Positions 34,269 through 41,603 of a stretch of 64,000 nt of DNA are shown here, piece after piece (position 1 is the first letter of the stretch; each line of letters starts with the position of its first letter). Origin of the DNA: Thermobifida alba (GTDB taxonomy: Bacteria > Actinomycetota > Actinomycetes > Streptosporangiales > Streptosporangiaceae); assembly GCF_023208015.1 (NCBI RefSeq), contig NZ_CP051627.1, positions 1,116,001 to 1,180,000 on the forward strand, given 5' to 3'. A program made the translations under genes and the position numbers. The notes under the pieces were generated by a model. It had not been told where the DNA came from and did not search any database. It was given only the letters and a program-made list of their open reading frames with translations.

Positions 34269-35894
34269 ATGACCGATGAGTTCGACGTCGTCGTGCTGGG
34301 GACGGGGGCCGCGGGACTGACCGCGGCGGTGACCGCGGCCCGCAACGGCGCGCGGGTGGGCCTGTTCGAGAAGGCCCCGGAGGTGGGGGGCACCACGGCC
34401 TGGTCGGGCGGGCACGTGTGGATTCCGTGCAACCCGCACCAGGCGGCCATCGGGGTGAGCGACAGCCCGGAGGAGGCCGTCACCTACATCATGTCGCTGT
34501 CGCGGGGCCTGCTGGAGGAGAAGCTGGTCCGCGCCTATGTGGCGGCCGGGCCCGAGATGGTGGAGTTCCTGGACCGCGAGGCCGGCACCGAGTTCTACGC
34601 CGTGCCGGACTTCCCCGACTACCATCCCGAACACCCCGGCGGAAAGCCCGGGGGCGGACGCACCATCGAGTGCCCCCTCTTCCCCTTCACCGAACTCGGC
34701 GAGTGGCAGGACCGGGTCACCCACACCCCCTACTACTCCACCGAGCACCTCACGATGAGCGAGACCTCGCTGGGCGCCGCCGTGCCCGTGGTGCCCTCGG
34801 AGGAGGAGATGGCCCGCCGCGCGGTCCGGGACGAGCGCGGCCGCGGCCAGGCACTGGTGGGGCGGCTGCTCAAGGCCCTGCTGGAGGCCGGGGTGCAGCC
34901 GCAGACACGGCACCGCGCCCGCGAACTGGTGGTGGAGGACGGCCGGGTCGTCGGCGTGCGTTTCGACACCCCCGAGGGGAGCCGCCGGGTACGCGCCGGA
35001 CGCGGGGTGGTGCTGGCCACCGGCGGGTTCGAGTGGAACGAGGAGTACAAGCGGGCGTTCCTGCGCGGCCCGCTGACCCACCCGGTCTCGGTCCCCACCA
35101 ACACCGGCGACGGCCTGTACATGGCGATGAAGGCCGGCGCCATGCTCGGCAACATGCGCGAGGCCTGGTGGATCCCGGCCGCCGACCTGCCCGAGGGCAT
35201 CAACCCCATGAACCGCGCCATGATCACCGCCGACCGCACCCGGCCGCGGTCCATCATGGTCAACCGCAGGGGACGGCGCTTCACCAACGAGGCCGCCAAC
35301 TACAACGCCTTCGGCGGCGCCTTCCACGTCGAGGACGTCACCGCCTTCGACTACGCCAACCTGCCCTCCTGGCTCATCTTCGACCAGGGCTACCTGCGCG
35401 CCTACGGCACCATCGGCCCCCACCCCGCCGGCGAGGAGCCGCCCGCCTGGCTCAAGGGCCACCCCACCCTGGAGGCCCTGGCCGAGGACATCGGCCTGCC
35501 CGCGGAGGAACTGGTGGCCACCGTGCGCCGCTGGAACAACCACGTCGCCAACGGCGTCGACCCCGACTTCGGCCGCGGGCAGAGCGCCCACGACCGCTGG
35601 TGGGGCGATCCGGCCTACAAGGGAGACGTCCGCGGCACCCTGGGCCCCATCGACGACCCGCCCTACTACGCCATCAAGGTCGTCAGCGGCGGCCTGGGCA
35701 CCAAGGGCGGCCCCCGCACCGACGAGCACGCCCGCGTCCTCGACCTCGACGGCCGCCCCATCGAGGGCCTGTACGCCGCCGGCAACGTCATGGCGTCCCC
35801 CTTCGGCATGACCTACGGCGGCGCGGGCGGCACCCTCGGCCCCGCCATGGTCTTCGGCTACCTCGCCGGCCGCCACCTCACCGACGGACGCTGA
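34269..35894 (+). CDS. FAD-dependent 3-ketosteroid-dehydrogenase-like oxidoreductase 2
   Basis: A 541-residue paralogue of the flavoprotein at 29569-31185. It has 'FDVVVLGTGAAGLTAAVTAARNG', 'EVGGTTAWSGGHVWIPCNPHQ', 'VLATGGFEWNEEYKRAF' and 'GLYAAGNVMASPFGMTYGGAGGTLGPAMVFGYLAGRH'. The ATG at 34269 has GGAGAGGAG upstream. The last codons and 48 bp of downstream DNA are duplicated at 41422-41497, and a decayed copy of its 3' end is at 41379-41449. The likely role is dehydrogenation or reduction of a cyclic enone; the substrate is not identified. Confidence 0.87.
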   Translation: MTDEFDVVVLGTGAAGLTAAVTAARNGARVGLFEKAPEVGGTTAWSGGHVWIPCNPHQAAIGVSDSPEEAVTYIMSLSRGLLEEKLVRAYVAAGPEMVEFLDREAGTEFYAVPDFPDYHPEHPGGKPGGGRTIECPLFPFTELGEWQDRVTHTPYYSTEHLTMSETSLGAAVPVVPSEEEMARRAVRDERGRGQALVGRLLKALLEAGVQPQTRHRARELVVEDGRVVGVRFDTPEGSRRVRAGRGVVLATGGFEWNEEYKRAFLRGPLTHPVSVPTNTGDGLYMAMKAGAMLGNMREAWWIPAADLPEGINPMNRAMITADRTRPRSIMVNRRGRRFTNEAANYNAFGGAFHVEDVTAFDYANLPSWLIFDQGYLRAYGTIGPHPAGEEPPAWLKGHPTLEALAEDIGLPAEELVATVRRWNNHVANGVDPDFGRGQSAHDRWWGDPAYKGDVRGTLGPIDDPPYYAIKVVSGGLGTKGGPRTDEHARVLDLDGRPIEGLYAAGNVMASPFGMTYGGAGGTLGPAMVFGYLAGRHLTDGR

Positions 35895-35942
35895 CCGGGT
35901 TCTGCTCCGCAAAAGGGACAGGACCGCCACGCGCACCCCGGG
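35867..35942 (+). repeat. Left 76-bp direct repeat flanking the graspetide island
   Basis: The repeat pairs with 41422-41497 (74 of 76 identical by eye). It covers the last nine codons plus stop of flavoprotein 2 and 48 bp of flank. The two copies bracket the RiPP genes. Confidence 0.88.
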
Positions 35943-35996
35943 TGTCGATGGAGTCCGACGGGTGGCCGGGGTCCTCGATCGCCGGGGCGGGGACGA
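35936..35996 (-). pseudogene. Fragment of the ABC binding-protein gene (copy of 43132-43192)
   Basis: 61 bp match the 3' coding part of the binding-protein gene at 43132-43192 with two mismatches. The fragment starts at the CCCCGGG shared with the end of the 76-bp repeat, consistent with joining at short homology. Confidence 0.85.
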
Positions 35997-36169
35997 CTCG
36001 TCGCGGGCAGTCGGTCGGCCCTGAGAGAGGAGAGCCCCCGCGCCGCAGGGGCGCAGGGGCTTTCAGGCCGGTTTTCCACGCCGGCCACAACTCGATTCGG
36101 CAGGACCGTACAGGTTGGCGTGGACGTGCGCATCCGGCGGGGACGGGTCTGCGCAAGTCTGCACAGGTA

Positions 36170-36889
36170 TCAGCGACTCGAACGCCCTCGCTGGCAGGGG
36201 TTTTGTAGTGGCCGGCAGATAGCTGGTCGCATGCACGGGTACTGAGTTCCCAATCGATGCGAAACGGGGTAGCGGCCTCCTCGCGTCAGGGGGAACTGAG
36301 ACGCCCGGGGTTGGTGCGGCTCCATCTTCCCCGGGGCGTCGCCCTGCAGGTCATCAGGGGATGTCTCCCGCGAAGTAGACAGTCGGGCGGGTGGGGTCGA
36401 CGTCGTCGGGGTGGCGTAGAGGTCCAGGTGGAACTGGAACTCCGTCCCTTCCGGAGGCGTGGGGCATGCGGGCTCCCACAGCCCTTCGGAACCCGGCTGG
36501 ATCATCGACGGCCAGTCCGACGCCAGGTGCTCGAACGCCTCGTAGTCCTCCTCGACGCCGCCGACGATGCAGCCGCGCACGATCCGGTCGATCGTGACGG
36601 GCGCTTCACCACCGTTGGTGAACGTGACCTTGAACGACGCGTAGTCCTCGCTGTCCGAGTAGCCGAGGTCGCCCTCATTCCACCGTTCGAACTCCGACAC
36701 GCTCACCTCCAGGCCGTCGGGCCAGGTGTGGGTCTGGTCAAGACCGAGGACGGTCGGTTCGTCGGGCGACGCCTCGTACCCCTCCATGGCGTCCATGCCG
36801 GAGACGTCCTCTGCAGGCGTTGACGGTTCAACGGGAGTTCCGCAGCCAGCGAGTACGCCGAAGGCGGCCAAGATTCGGGGGATGGACAC
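36170..36889 (-). CDS. Small lipoprotein with probable 3' frameshift
   Basis: From a GTG at 36889 the product begins 'SIPRILAAFGVLAGCG', a short signal peptide with lipobox Cys near residue 16. The acidic mature part contains 'YASFKVTFTNGGEAPVTIDRI', a DUF4352-like immunoglobulin strand pattern. After 'FQFHLDLYA' (about 36412) this frame turns into Ser/Thr/Arg-rich sequence. Another frame continues sensibly as 'PDDVDPTRPTVYFAGDIP' and stops at 36354. So the last 70 or so residues are probably artefactual, from an indel or a sequencing error. An upstream TTG (36904) could be an alternative start. Role in the island is unknown. Confidence 0.65.
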   Translation of the reverse strand: MSIPRILAAFGVLAGCGTPVEPSTPAEDVSGMDAMEGYEASPDEPTVLGLDQTHTWPDGLEVSVSEFERWNEGDLGYSDSEDYASFKVTFTNGGEAPVTIDRIVRGCIVGGVEEDYEAFEHLASDWPSMIQPGSEGLWEPACPTPPEGTEFQFHLDLYATPTTSTPPARLSTSRETSPDDLQGDAPGKMEPHQPRASQFPLTRGGRYPVSHRLGTQYPCMRPAICRPLQNPCQRGRSSR

Positions 36890-37055
36890 CGTCGTTTCCA
36901 ACAAAAGTTCAATGGCGTCGAGCCGTCAGTATTCGGGGGAGAAGGCTCGGGGGCATCAGCTTTTCTGAGGAAACCCGTGGCCTGCAACGGTCAACCAGGT
37001 GGTCCCGCCGCCCGGCAGTCGGGCGGCGGGACCACCGCTCATTCAAGGGAGTCGA

Positions 37056-38192
37056 CTACACGACCAGCCACTCCCTGTCGCCGAACAGGAGTCGTGCTCC
37101 TTCGCGGTCCACGGCCACCTGGAAGCGGTTCCTGTCGGGGCAGCCGAGCTGCTGCCATTCGTCGCGGGCCGCCTCGATCTCGTCCCACAGGCGCCGCCGC
37201 CCGCCCTGCACCACCCTCCGGTCACTGGTGAGGTAGCCCCACGAGTCGAGGGTGAACAGCCAGTGGCGGGTGGCGCCGTCGGTGTGCACGGTCATCACCG
37301 GCTCGGCGTCGGGTACCGTCAGCGCCGCGAACCACGCCCAGGGTTCCCCCTCGTAGACGGGATGCCCGGTCAGGTCGGTGTCCCGCTCGTCGCCGGCGTC
37401 CGTGCCGTGCCGGGCCAGGAGCTGGGTGGCCTGCGATGGTGGCACGCCGCGGGTCGGCATGAACCCGCCGTACTGGTCCAGCAGACTGCCTTGGGCGCGA
37501 CCGTCACCGTCCACGGTGAGCCGCAGCATGAGCCCGCACGGCAGGTGGCCGCGCCACAGCGGCACGACCAGCACCCCGCCCGGCCGGGCCTGCTCGACGA
37601 GGGACCACGGTACGTGGGGCAGCGCGCAGGTGACGATCACCCGGTCATACGGAGCGTTCGGAGGGTAGCCGACGGCCCCGTCCCCGACGTGCACGGTCGG
37701 CCGACAGCCGAGCTGGCCGAGCCGCTGCCGCGCCTGCTCGGCCAGCTCGGGATCGAACTCGACAGTGGTGACCCGGTCGCCGCCGAGCCGGTGGCACAGC
37801 AGCGCGGCGTTGTAGCCGGTGCCCGTGCCAACCTCCAGCACCCGCATCCCGTCGGCCACGTCCAGGGCTTCCAGCATGGCGGCCATCAGACTGGGCGCGG
37901 ATGTCGACGACGTCGGCGCCCCGTGGACAACCCCACTATCGTCAGGGGCGGGATGGCCGCCGTCGAGCTGGGTCACCCACGCCTCGTCCTGGTAGGCCAG
38001 AGGGGCGGTGCCGTCCACGTCGACGACCCGGAACCCGCCCTCCGGGCAGGGCACGTACACGCGGGGCATGAACACGTGCCGGGGCACCTCGGTGAACGCG
38101 GTAACCCATTCCGGGGAGGTGAGGTGGCCGCCGTGTACGAGCAGGTCGGCCAACTCCCGCCCCGGGTATGACAGAGTCCCGGAGCCGGGCAT
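37056..38192 (-). CDS. PIMT-like O-methyltransferase of a graspetide cluster
   Basis: A 378-residue protein. The core is a protein-L-isoaspartate methyltransferase fold: 'FTEVPRHVFMP', then motif I 'VLEVGTGTGYNAALL', 'VTTVEFDPELAEQAR' and 'YDRVIVTCALPHVP'. It has about 130 extra C-terminal residues relative to housekeeping PIMT (about 210), typical of RiPP-associated homologues. In fuscimiditide-type graspetides such enzymes methylate an Asp so that it closes to an aspartimide. The ATG at 38192 lies 8 bp after the precursor stop. The precursor contains the Asp-Gly such an enzyme would need. Confidence 0.83.
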   Translation of the reverse strand: MPGSGTLSYPGRELADLLVHGGHLTSPEWVTAFTEVPRHVFMPRVYVPCPEGGFRVVDVDGTAPLAYQDEAWVTQLDGGHPAPDDSGVVHGAPTSSTSAPSLMAAMLEALDVADGMRVLEVGTGTGYNAALLCHRLGGDRVTTVEFDPELAEQARQRLGQLGCRPTVHVGDGAVGYPPNAPYDRVIVTCALPHVPWSLVEQARPGGVLVVPLWRGHLPCGLMLRLTVDGDGRAQGSLLDQYGGFMPTRGVPPSQATQLLARHGTDAGDERDTDLTGHPVYEGEPWAWFAALTVPDAEPVMTVHTDGATRHWLFTLDSWGYLTSDRRVVQGGRRRLWDEIEAARDEWQQLGCPDRNRFQVAVDREGARLLFGDREWLVV

Positions 38193-38199
38193 GTCAGTA

Positions 38200-38493
38200 T
38201 CAGTTCTCCGTGTCCGAGTCCTTCTCGAAGTCGGCTGGCGTGTTGGGGGTCTGCCCGTCCCGGTAAGTGGGGGGAAAGGTTGCGGTGGGGTCGCCCTTGG
38301 CCGCCCAGACCTCACCGTCCCGGGTGAGGACCTGGAGGTCGTGGTCGAACACCAGGTCCGCGGGAATGGCGTGGCCGCCCTGCGGCTGCACGCCGTGTCG
38401 CATGCCCCACGGCCGCCAGTCAGTGGGCTGGTCGTCGCGGATCGGCTCGGCCCCGACGCCGAGCGGGAACGCGTCAGTGATCATTGTGGACAT
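38200..38493 (-). CDS. Graspetide precursor peptide (putative ATP-grasp-modified RiPP)
   Basis: A 97-residue peptide with no enzyme domain. The leader contains 'TDWRPWGMR' (residues 24-32), the conserved recognition segment of ATP-grasp-modified precursors, and 'FDHDLQVLTRDG'. The C-terminal core, from about residue 67, is rich in Thr donors (70, 72, 76, 82, 85) and acidic acceptors (Asp88, Glu90, Asp92, Asp94, Glu96), with one Asp79-Gly80 suited to aspartimide formation. The ATG at 38493 has AAAGGA 5 bp upstream, and the gene overlaps the ligase gene by 20 bp. Cleavage site and ring pattern cannot be read from the sequence. Confidence 0.82.
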   Translation of the reverse strand: MSTMITDAFPLGVGAEPIRDDQPTDWRPWGMRHGVQPQGGHAIPADLVFDHDLQVLTRDGEVWAAKGDPTATFPPTYRDGQTPNTPADFEKDSDTEN

Positions 38494-39439
38494 TCGGTTC
38501 CTTTCTGGTGAGGGCGTCGGCGATGGCGTCGCCGATCTGTTGCCCGGTCTGGTGTTGGATCCACCCGTACTGGCCGTTCGGGTTGGCTTCGAGAAACCAC
38601 CACTGGCCTTGCTCGACGACGAAGTCGAGGGCGGCGTATCGCAGGTCGAGGAGCCGTAGAAGGGTGCACGCACCGGCGAGCACACGCCGGGGGACCGGCG
38701 GGATGCTGTAGGTGAGCGCCTTGTAGTCGGTCCGCCAGTCAGTGCGCGACCGGTCCGAGTGGGCGTGGATGGCCGCGGGGAACGCCTGGTCGTCGACCAT
38801 GGTGAGCCGCACTTCGTACTGCTTGTCCAGCCGCCGTTGGAACAGGTGCGCGGTGCGGCCGATCGCAGGATCCCCCCACTCATCGGGACTGAGCGGGGTG
38901 GTGTACACGGCGTAGTGGCTGCCGTCCTCGGACCATGTGGCGGCCCCGAGGGGCTTGTACACGACGTCGCCGACCTGCGCACACCACGCCCGGGCCTGCT
39001 CGGGGTCGCTGGTGACCAGGGTGCGCGGCACGGCAAGCCCGGCTCGGACGGCCTGGTGGAGTTGGTACGGCTTGTACTCGGCGCGGCCGATTGCCGCCGG
39101 GGGGTTCAGCCATCCGGGCAACGTGTTGATGATCCCGCCGAAGCCGCGGCGGGCCTCGTCGGCCGCCCAGCCGCGTTCGGCACGGCTCATCTGCTCGGGC
39201 AGAAGGAACCGCCTGGGGCGGCGATACCAGACGCCGGTGACTGTGGACAGGTCAAGGGTGCGGTGCTCGGTGGCGAGCGTTCCCAACCAGCCGTCGGCGC
39301 TGATCTCGGAGTGCAGGACGGCCCGCTGCGGGAAGTCGGCAGGGTCGAGACGGAAGACCGGTGTGCCGCGGTCGCGTAGTCGCATGATCACGTCATCAGC
39401 GGTCGGGTCGTGGGTGTTGGTGAGGATGAGGACGGTCAT
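38474..39439 (-). CDS. ATP-grasp ligase, graspetide maturase
   Basis: A 321-residue ATP-grasp protein. The N-terminal part 'VLILTNTHDPTADDVIMRLRDRGTPVFRLDPADFP' and 'VTGVWYRRPRRFLLP' is typical of the TgmB/MvdD family. 'AEYKPYQLHQAVRAGLAVPRTLVTSDPEQAR', 'VVYKPLGAA' and the metal/ATP motif 'LDFVVEQGQWWFLEANPNGQYGWI' follow. It would phosphorylate Asp/Glu side chains of the precursor and form ester or amide cross-links. The ATG at 39439 overlaps the upstream stop by 4 bp. The neighbouring precursor and PIMT confirm the class. Confidence 0.88.
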   Translation of the reverse strand: MTVLILTNTHDPTADDVIMRLRDRGTPVFRLDPADFPQRAVLHSEISADGWLGTLATEHRTLDLSTVTGVWYRRPRRFLLPEQMSRAERGWAADEARRGFGGIINTLPGWLNPPAAIGRAEYKPYQLHQAVRAGLAVPRTLVTSDPEQARAWCAQVGDVVYKPLGAATWSEDGSHYAVYTTPLSPDEWGDPAIGRTAHLFQRRLDKQYEVRLTMVDDQAFPAAIHAHSDRSRTDWRTDYKALTYSIPPVPRRVLAGACTLLRLLDLRYAALDFVVEQGQWWFLEANPNGQYGWIQHQTGQQIGDAIADALTRKEPNVHNDH

Positions 39440-39921
39440 CGGATCCTCTGGTGGGGGAGTGTCGTGGGGTCGAACGTCAGTGACAGACAGGTGGCGGCAG
39501 GGGAGGGCCGCACAGTCCACTGCTGGGTGTAGCGGTCGATGAGCCGCATGCCGTACCCGCCCTCGGTGAGCAGGTTCGAGCTCTCGGGGAGCAGTCGCGG
39601 CAGCAGGCCGGGCTGCCGCGGCCCTTCGTCCTGCACGTCGACGTGCATGTGGGGGCGGTGCCGACTGCTGTGGACGCGGAGGACCACCACTCCGGGGGCC
39701 GCTGGAGCGCTGCCGACAGGACGGGGGAGGCCGCTGCGGGAGTGCCGAATCGAGTTGGTGAGCGCCTCAGACAGGCACAGGAGGGCGACGTCGACCAGGT
39801 CGGGCGGGTAGCGGCCGTCGAGCTGGTCGGCCAGGAACCGGCGTGCCTCGGCCACGCTGTCCGGGACTGCGGGGAAGGTGCGTCCAGCGTTGATCACGAA
39901 GGAGTGCCCGTCCGTCGCCAT
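39436..39921 (-). CDS. ATP-binding anti-sigma-factor-like (HATPase) protein
   Basis: A 161-residue GHKL-fold protein related to SpoIIAB/RsbW. 'VALLCLSEALTNSIRHS' is the N box, 'MHVDVQDEGPRQPGL' the G1 region and 'LTEGGYGMRLIDRYTQQWTV' the G2 region. Such proteins are common in actinomycete RiPP and XRE-regulator loci, with unknown targets. It is the first gene of the graspetide operon, and its ribosome-binding site lies in a hairpin (39928-39959). Confidence 0.83.
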   Translation of the reverse strand: MATDGHSFVINAGRTFPAVPDSVAEARRFLADQLDGRYPPDLVDVALLCLSEALTNSIRHSRSGLPRPVGSAPAAPGVVVLRVHSSRHRPHMHVDVQDEGPRQPGLLPRLLPESSNLLTEGGYGMRLIDRYTQQWTVRPSPAATCLSLTFDPTTLPHQRIR

Positions 39922-39927
39922 CGTCGT

Positions 39928-39959
39928 TGTCTCCCTGTAGGTGGTCAGATAGGGAGACA
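39928..39959 (-). promoter_or_regulatory. Leader hairpin masking the ribosome-binding site of the graspetide operon
   Basis: TGTCTCCCT (39928-39936 on +) pairs with AGGGAGACA (39951-39959), 9 bp around a 14-nt loop. In the transcript, the AGGGAG Shine-Dalgarno sequence 9 nt before the ATG forms one arm. Translation may therefore be gated by RNA folding. Confidence 0.55.
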
Positions 39960-39996
39960 GTACGGACGGTAGCGACCTGTGACGGGCACTCCTGGT

Positions 39997-40023
39997 GTCA
40001 GGGGTACGATCCGTACCCCTGAC
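39997..40023. promoter_or_regulatory. 12-bp inverted repeat between XRE gene and graspetide operon
   Basis: GTCAGGGGTACG (39997-40008), 3-nt spacer, CGTACCCCTGAC (40012-40023), perfectly complementary. It touches the XRE stop codon and lies 76 bp upstream of the first operon gene. The short spacer and absent T-run favour a regulator operator, perhaps for the XRE protein, over a terminator. Confidence 0.6.
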
Positions 40024-41249
40024 TAGAGCACGATTCCAAGTTGTGTGGCGAGGCTGCGGGCCTGTGGTGCGACCATCGCTCCACCGCTGCCCACCAGAGC
40101 CTCAGCCAGGTTTCTGGCGGGCGGCGTGTGGCGCATGTTCTCCACGCTGGTGGTGCACGCGTGGGACAGTGCGGTGACCGCGCTCAGCGAGTCGCCTGCG
40201 GCCCACCAGGCTCGGGCGGCATCCAGCCAGAGGCGGGACCTGCGATAGGGGCCTGGCACCGACAGCGGGTCGATGCGCAGCGCGAGCCTGGCCCCCTCGG
40301 ATCCCTTGCACAGTTCGGCGTGGACGCTCACCTGGTGGATGTTCACGTTCCACGGCGCGAACACGGTCAGCGGGTGCTGCCACCCGTCCGGCAGTCGGGC
40401 CGCTACGCGTTCGGCCTCGTCCAGGTGCCGCAGTGCGTCGGCCTCGCTGCCGGCTTGGGCGTGGGTGACCGCCTGGTGCAGTTGCAGGCTGCCCCACATG
40501 GCGGCCTGCTCGTCGGTTGCGGTACCGGCCTCCATCGGCTTGCGGAGGTTCTTCGCGACCCTGTCGATGAGGCTGATGGAGGTTTCGGCGTCGACGTAGC
40601 GCATGGTGTTGCCGTAGCCCCAGGCGGCTTCGGCGATCACGTGCGGGTCGTCGGCGATCTCGGCGGCCTGCATGGCCCGGTCGGCGATCACCATCATCGT
40701 GTCGCGGCTCGCGATCCACGACAGCCAGTGCTCGGCGATCGTGTACGCCTCTACTGCGGCGGCCGCGGCCGTGCGCCGGTCCGCGCCGTCCAGGTGTCGC
40801 ATGGCGGCTCGGATGTCGATGATCAGTTCGGGCAGCAGCCGTGCGGTCGCAGCCCGCGGGGCAGGGCTTTCATGCCACAGCCGCATCAGTTCCCGGGCGC
40901 GTCGGCGCAGGGCCTGGGGGGCCTCTGGCTCTTCGGGGAGGGGCAGGTCCCAGGACATGACCGCGTCCTGTACACGCTGGGCGTCGGGGTGTTCGGTGCG
41001 GGTTTCGATGCCAACGGGCAGTTCCATGGGACCGACCAGTTCGTCCACGGTTTGCAGTTTGAGTGCCCGCGCGAGTCGGACCAGCATGTCCAGGCTCGGC
41101 ATGACGTTCTGCCGCTCGATCTTCTTGACCCACGAGGGTGACCTGCCGACCAGGCCGGCCAGTACCACACGGGTCAGACCGCGGCGTTCCCGCAGCCCCT
41201 GCAGCCGCTGTCCGAATGTCGGCTCTTGGGGGTAAGGTTGTTCGGGCAT
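40023..41249 (-). CDS. XRE-family regulator with helical C-terminal (TPR-like) domain
   Basis: A 408-residue regulator. Residues about 12-66 are the Xre HTH ('FGQRLQGLRERRGLTRVVLAGLVGRSPSWVKKIERQNVMPSLDMLVRLARAL'). The remaining 330 residues form repeated helix pairs ('AAVEAYTIAEHWLSWIASRDTMMVIADRAMQAAEIADDPHVIAEAAWGYGNTMRY') as in actinomycete TPR-type regulators. The ATG at 41249 is 4 bp from a large hairpin that overlaps its own promoter. It is transcribed toward the graspetide operon and is the likely cluster regulator. Confidence 0.87.
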   Translation of the reverse strand: MPEQPYPQEPTFGQRLQGLRERRGLTRVVLAGLVGRSPSWVKKIERQNVMPSLDMLVRLARALKLQTVDELVGPMELPVGIETRTEHPDAQRVQDAVMSWDLPLPEEPEAPQALRRRARELMRLWHESPAPRAATARLLPELIIDIRAAMRHLDGADRRTAAAAAVEAYTIAEHWLSWIASRDTMMVIADRAMQAAEIADDPHVIAEAAWGYGNTMRYVDAETSISLIDRVAKNLRKPMEAGTATDEQAAMWGSLQLHQAVTHAQAGSEADALRHLDEAERVAARLPDGWQHPLTVFAPWNVNIHQVSVHAELCKGSEGARLALRIDPLSVPGPYRRSRLWLDAARAWWAAGDSLSAVTALSHACTTSVENMRHTPPARNLAEALVGSGGAMVAPQARSLATQLGIVL

Positions 41250-41252
41250 ACG

Positions 41253-41315
41253 AAGGCCCTGCCTTTCTGGGGTGTCGCAGCTACCAGAATAGGCAGGGCC
41301 TTATTGGTGTGTCAG
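41253..41315 (-). promoter_or_regulatory. XRE promoter embedded in an 18-bp inverted repeat
   Basis: Arms 41253-41270 and 41284-41302 are complementary except for one bulged base and share AAGGCCCTGCCT. On the reverse strand, -35 CTGACA (41315-41310) and -10 TATTCT (41291-41286) are 18 bp apart. The -10 lies inside the right arm. The repeat may be an autoregulatory operator or a leader hairpin. Confidence 0.6.
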
Positions 41316-41338
41316 GGATTGTTGCGGAGACGAGAAGG

Positions 41339-41376
41339 GCCGCGGGTCCGCGTCTCCCGGTTCGCGGACCCGCGGC
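41339..41376. terminator. 14-bp hairpin downstream of the ABC importer operon
   Basis: Arms 41339-41352 and 41363-41376 are perfectly complementary around a 10-nt loop. It lies 227 bp past the end of the reverse-strand ABC operon and upstream of the XRE promoter, so it may end ABC transcription. It could also belong to the island boundary. Confidence 0.5.
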
Positions 41377-41378
41377 TG

Positions 41379-41449
41379 GCCGCCCCCGCACCGACGAGTA
41401 CGCCCGTGTCCTCGATCTCGACGGCCGCCACCTCACCGACGGACGCTGA
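41379..41449 (+). pseudogene. Remnant of the flavoprotein 2 gene 3' end
   Basis: The frame reads 'PRTDEYARVLDLDGR' and then jumps to 'HLTDGR' plus stop, as at the end of flavoprotein 2 with 37 internal codons deleted between two GGCCGCC sequences. A few silent differences show that the copy is not brand new. Confidence 0.82.
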
Positions 41450-41497
41450 CCGGGTTCCGCTCCGCAAAAGGGACAGGACCGCCACGCGCGCCCCGGG
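41422..41497 (+). repeat. Right 76-bp direct repeat flanking the graspetide island
   Basis: Pairs with 35867-35942, offset 5555 bp, two mismatches. With the left copy it brackets the XRE-to-lipoprotein genes. Confidence 0.88.
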
Positions 41498-41603
41498 CAT
41501 GCCTGTGCGCCGCAGCCCCGGATGTCCGGCGGTCCTTTCGGACCCGGGGGAGCCTCCGCCCCGGGGAAGGAGACGGAGGCCCCCGGTCACGGCGGGGCGG
41601 ACC

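Noticed and set aside
32541-35936. A very long reverse-strand open frame (more than 1,100 codons)
   Set aside because: Only its 540-codon end is the ThDP enzyme. The rest is the antisense of flavoprotein 2, with Gly/Val/His-rich shadow composition and no domain.
37056-38192. Housekeeping protein-L-isoaspartate methyltransferase
   Set aside because: It is much longer than housekeeping PIMT and is placed 8 bp after a graspetide precursor, which supports the RiPP-tailoring role.
41339-41376. Hairpin as the end of an insertion sequence
   Set aside because: No matching inverted repeat at the left boundary and no transposase gene, so it is listed as a terminator-like hairpin.
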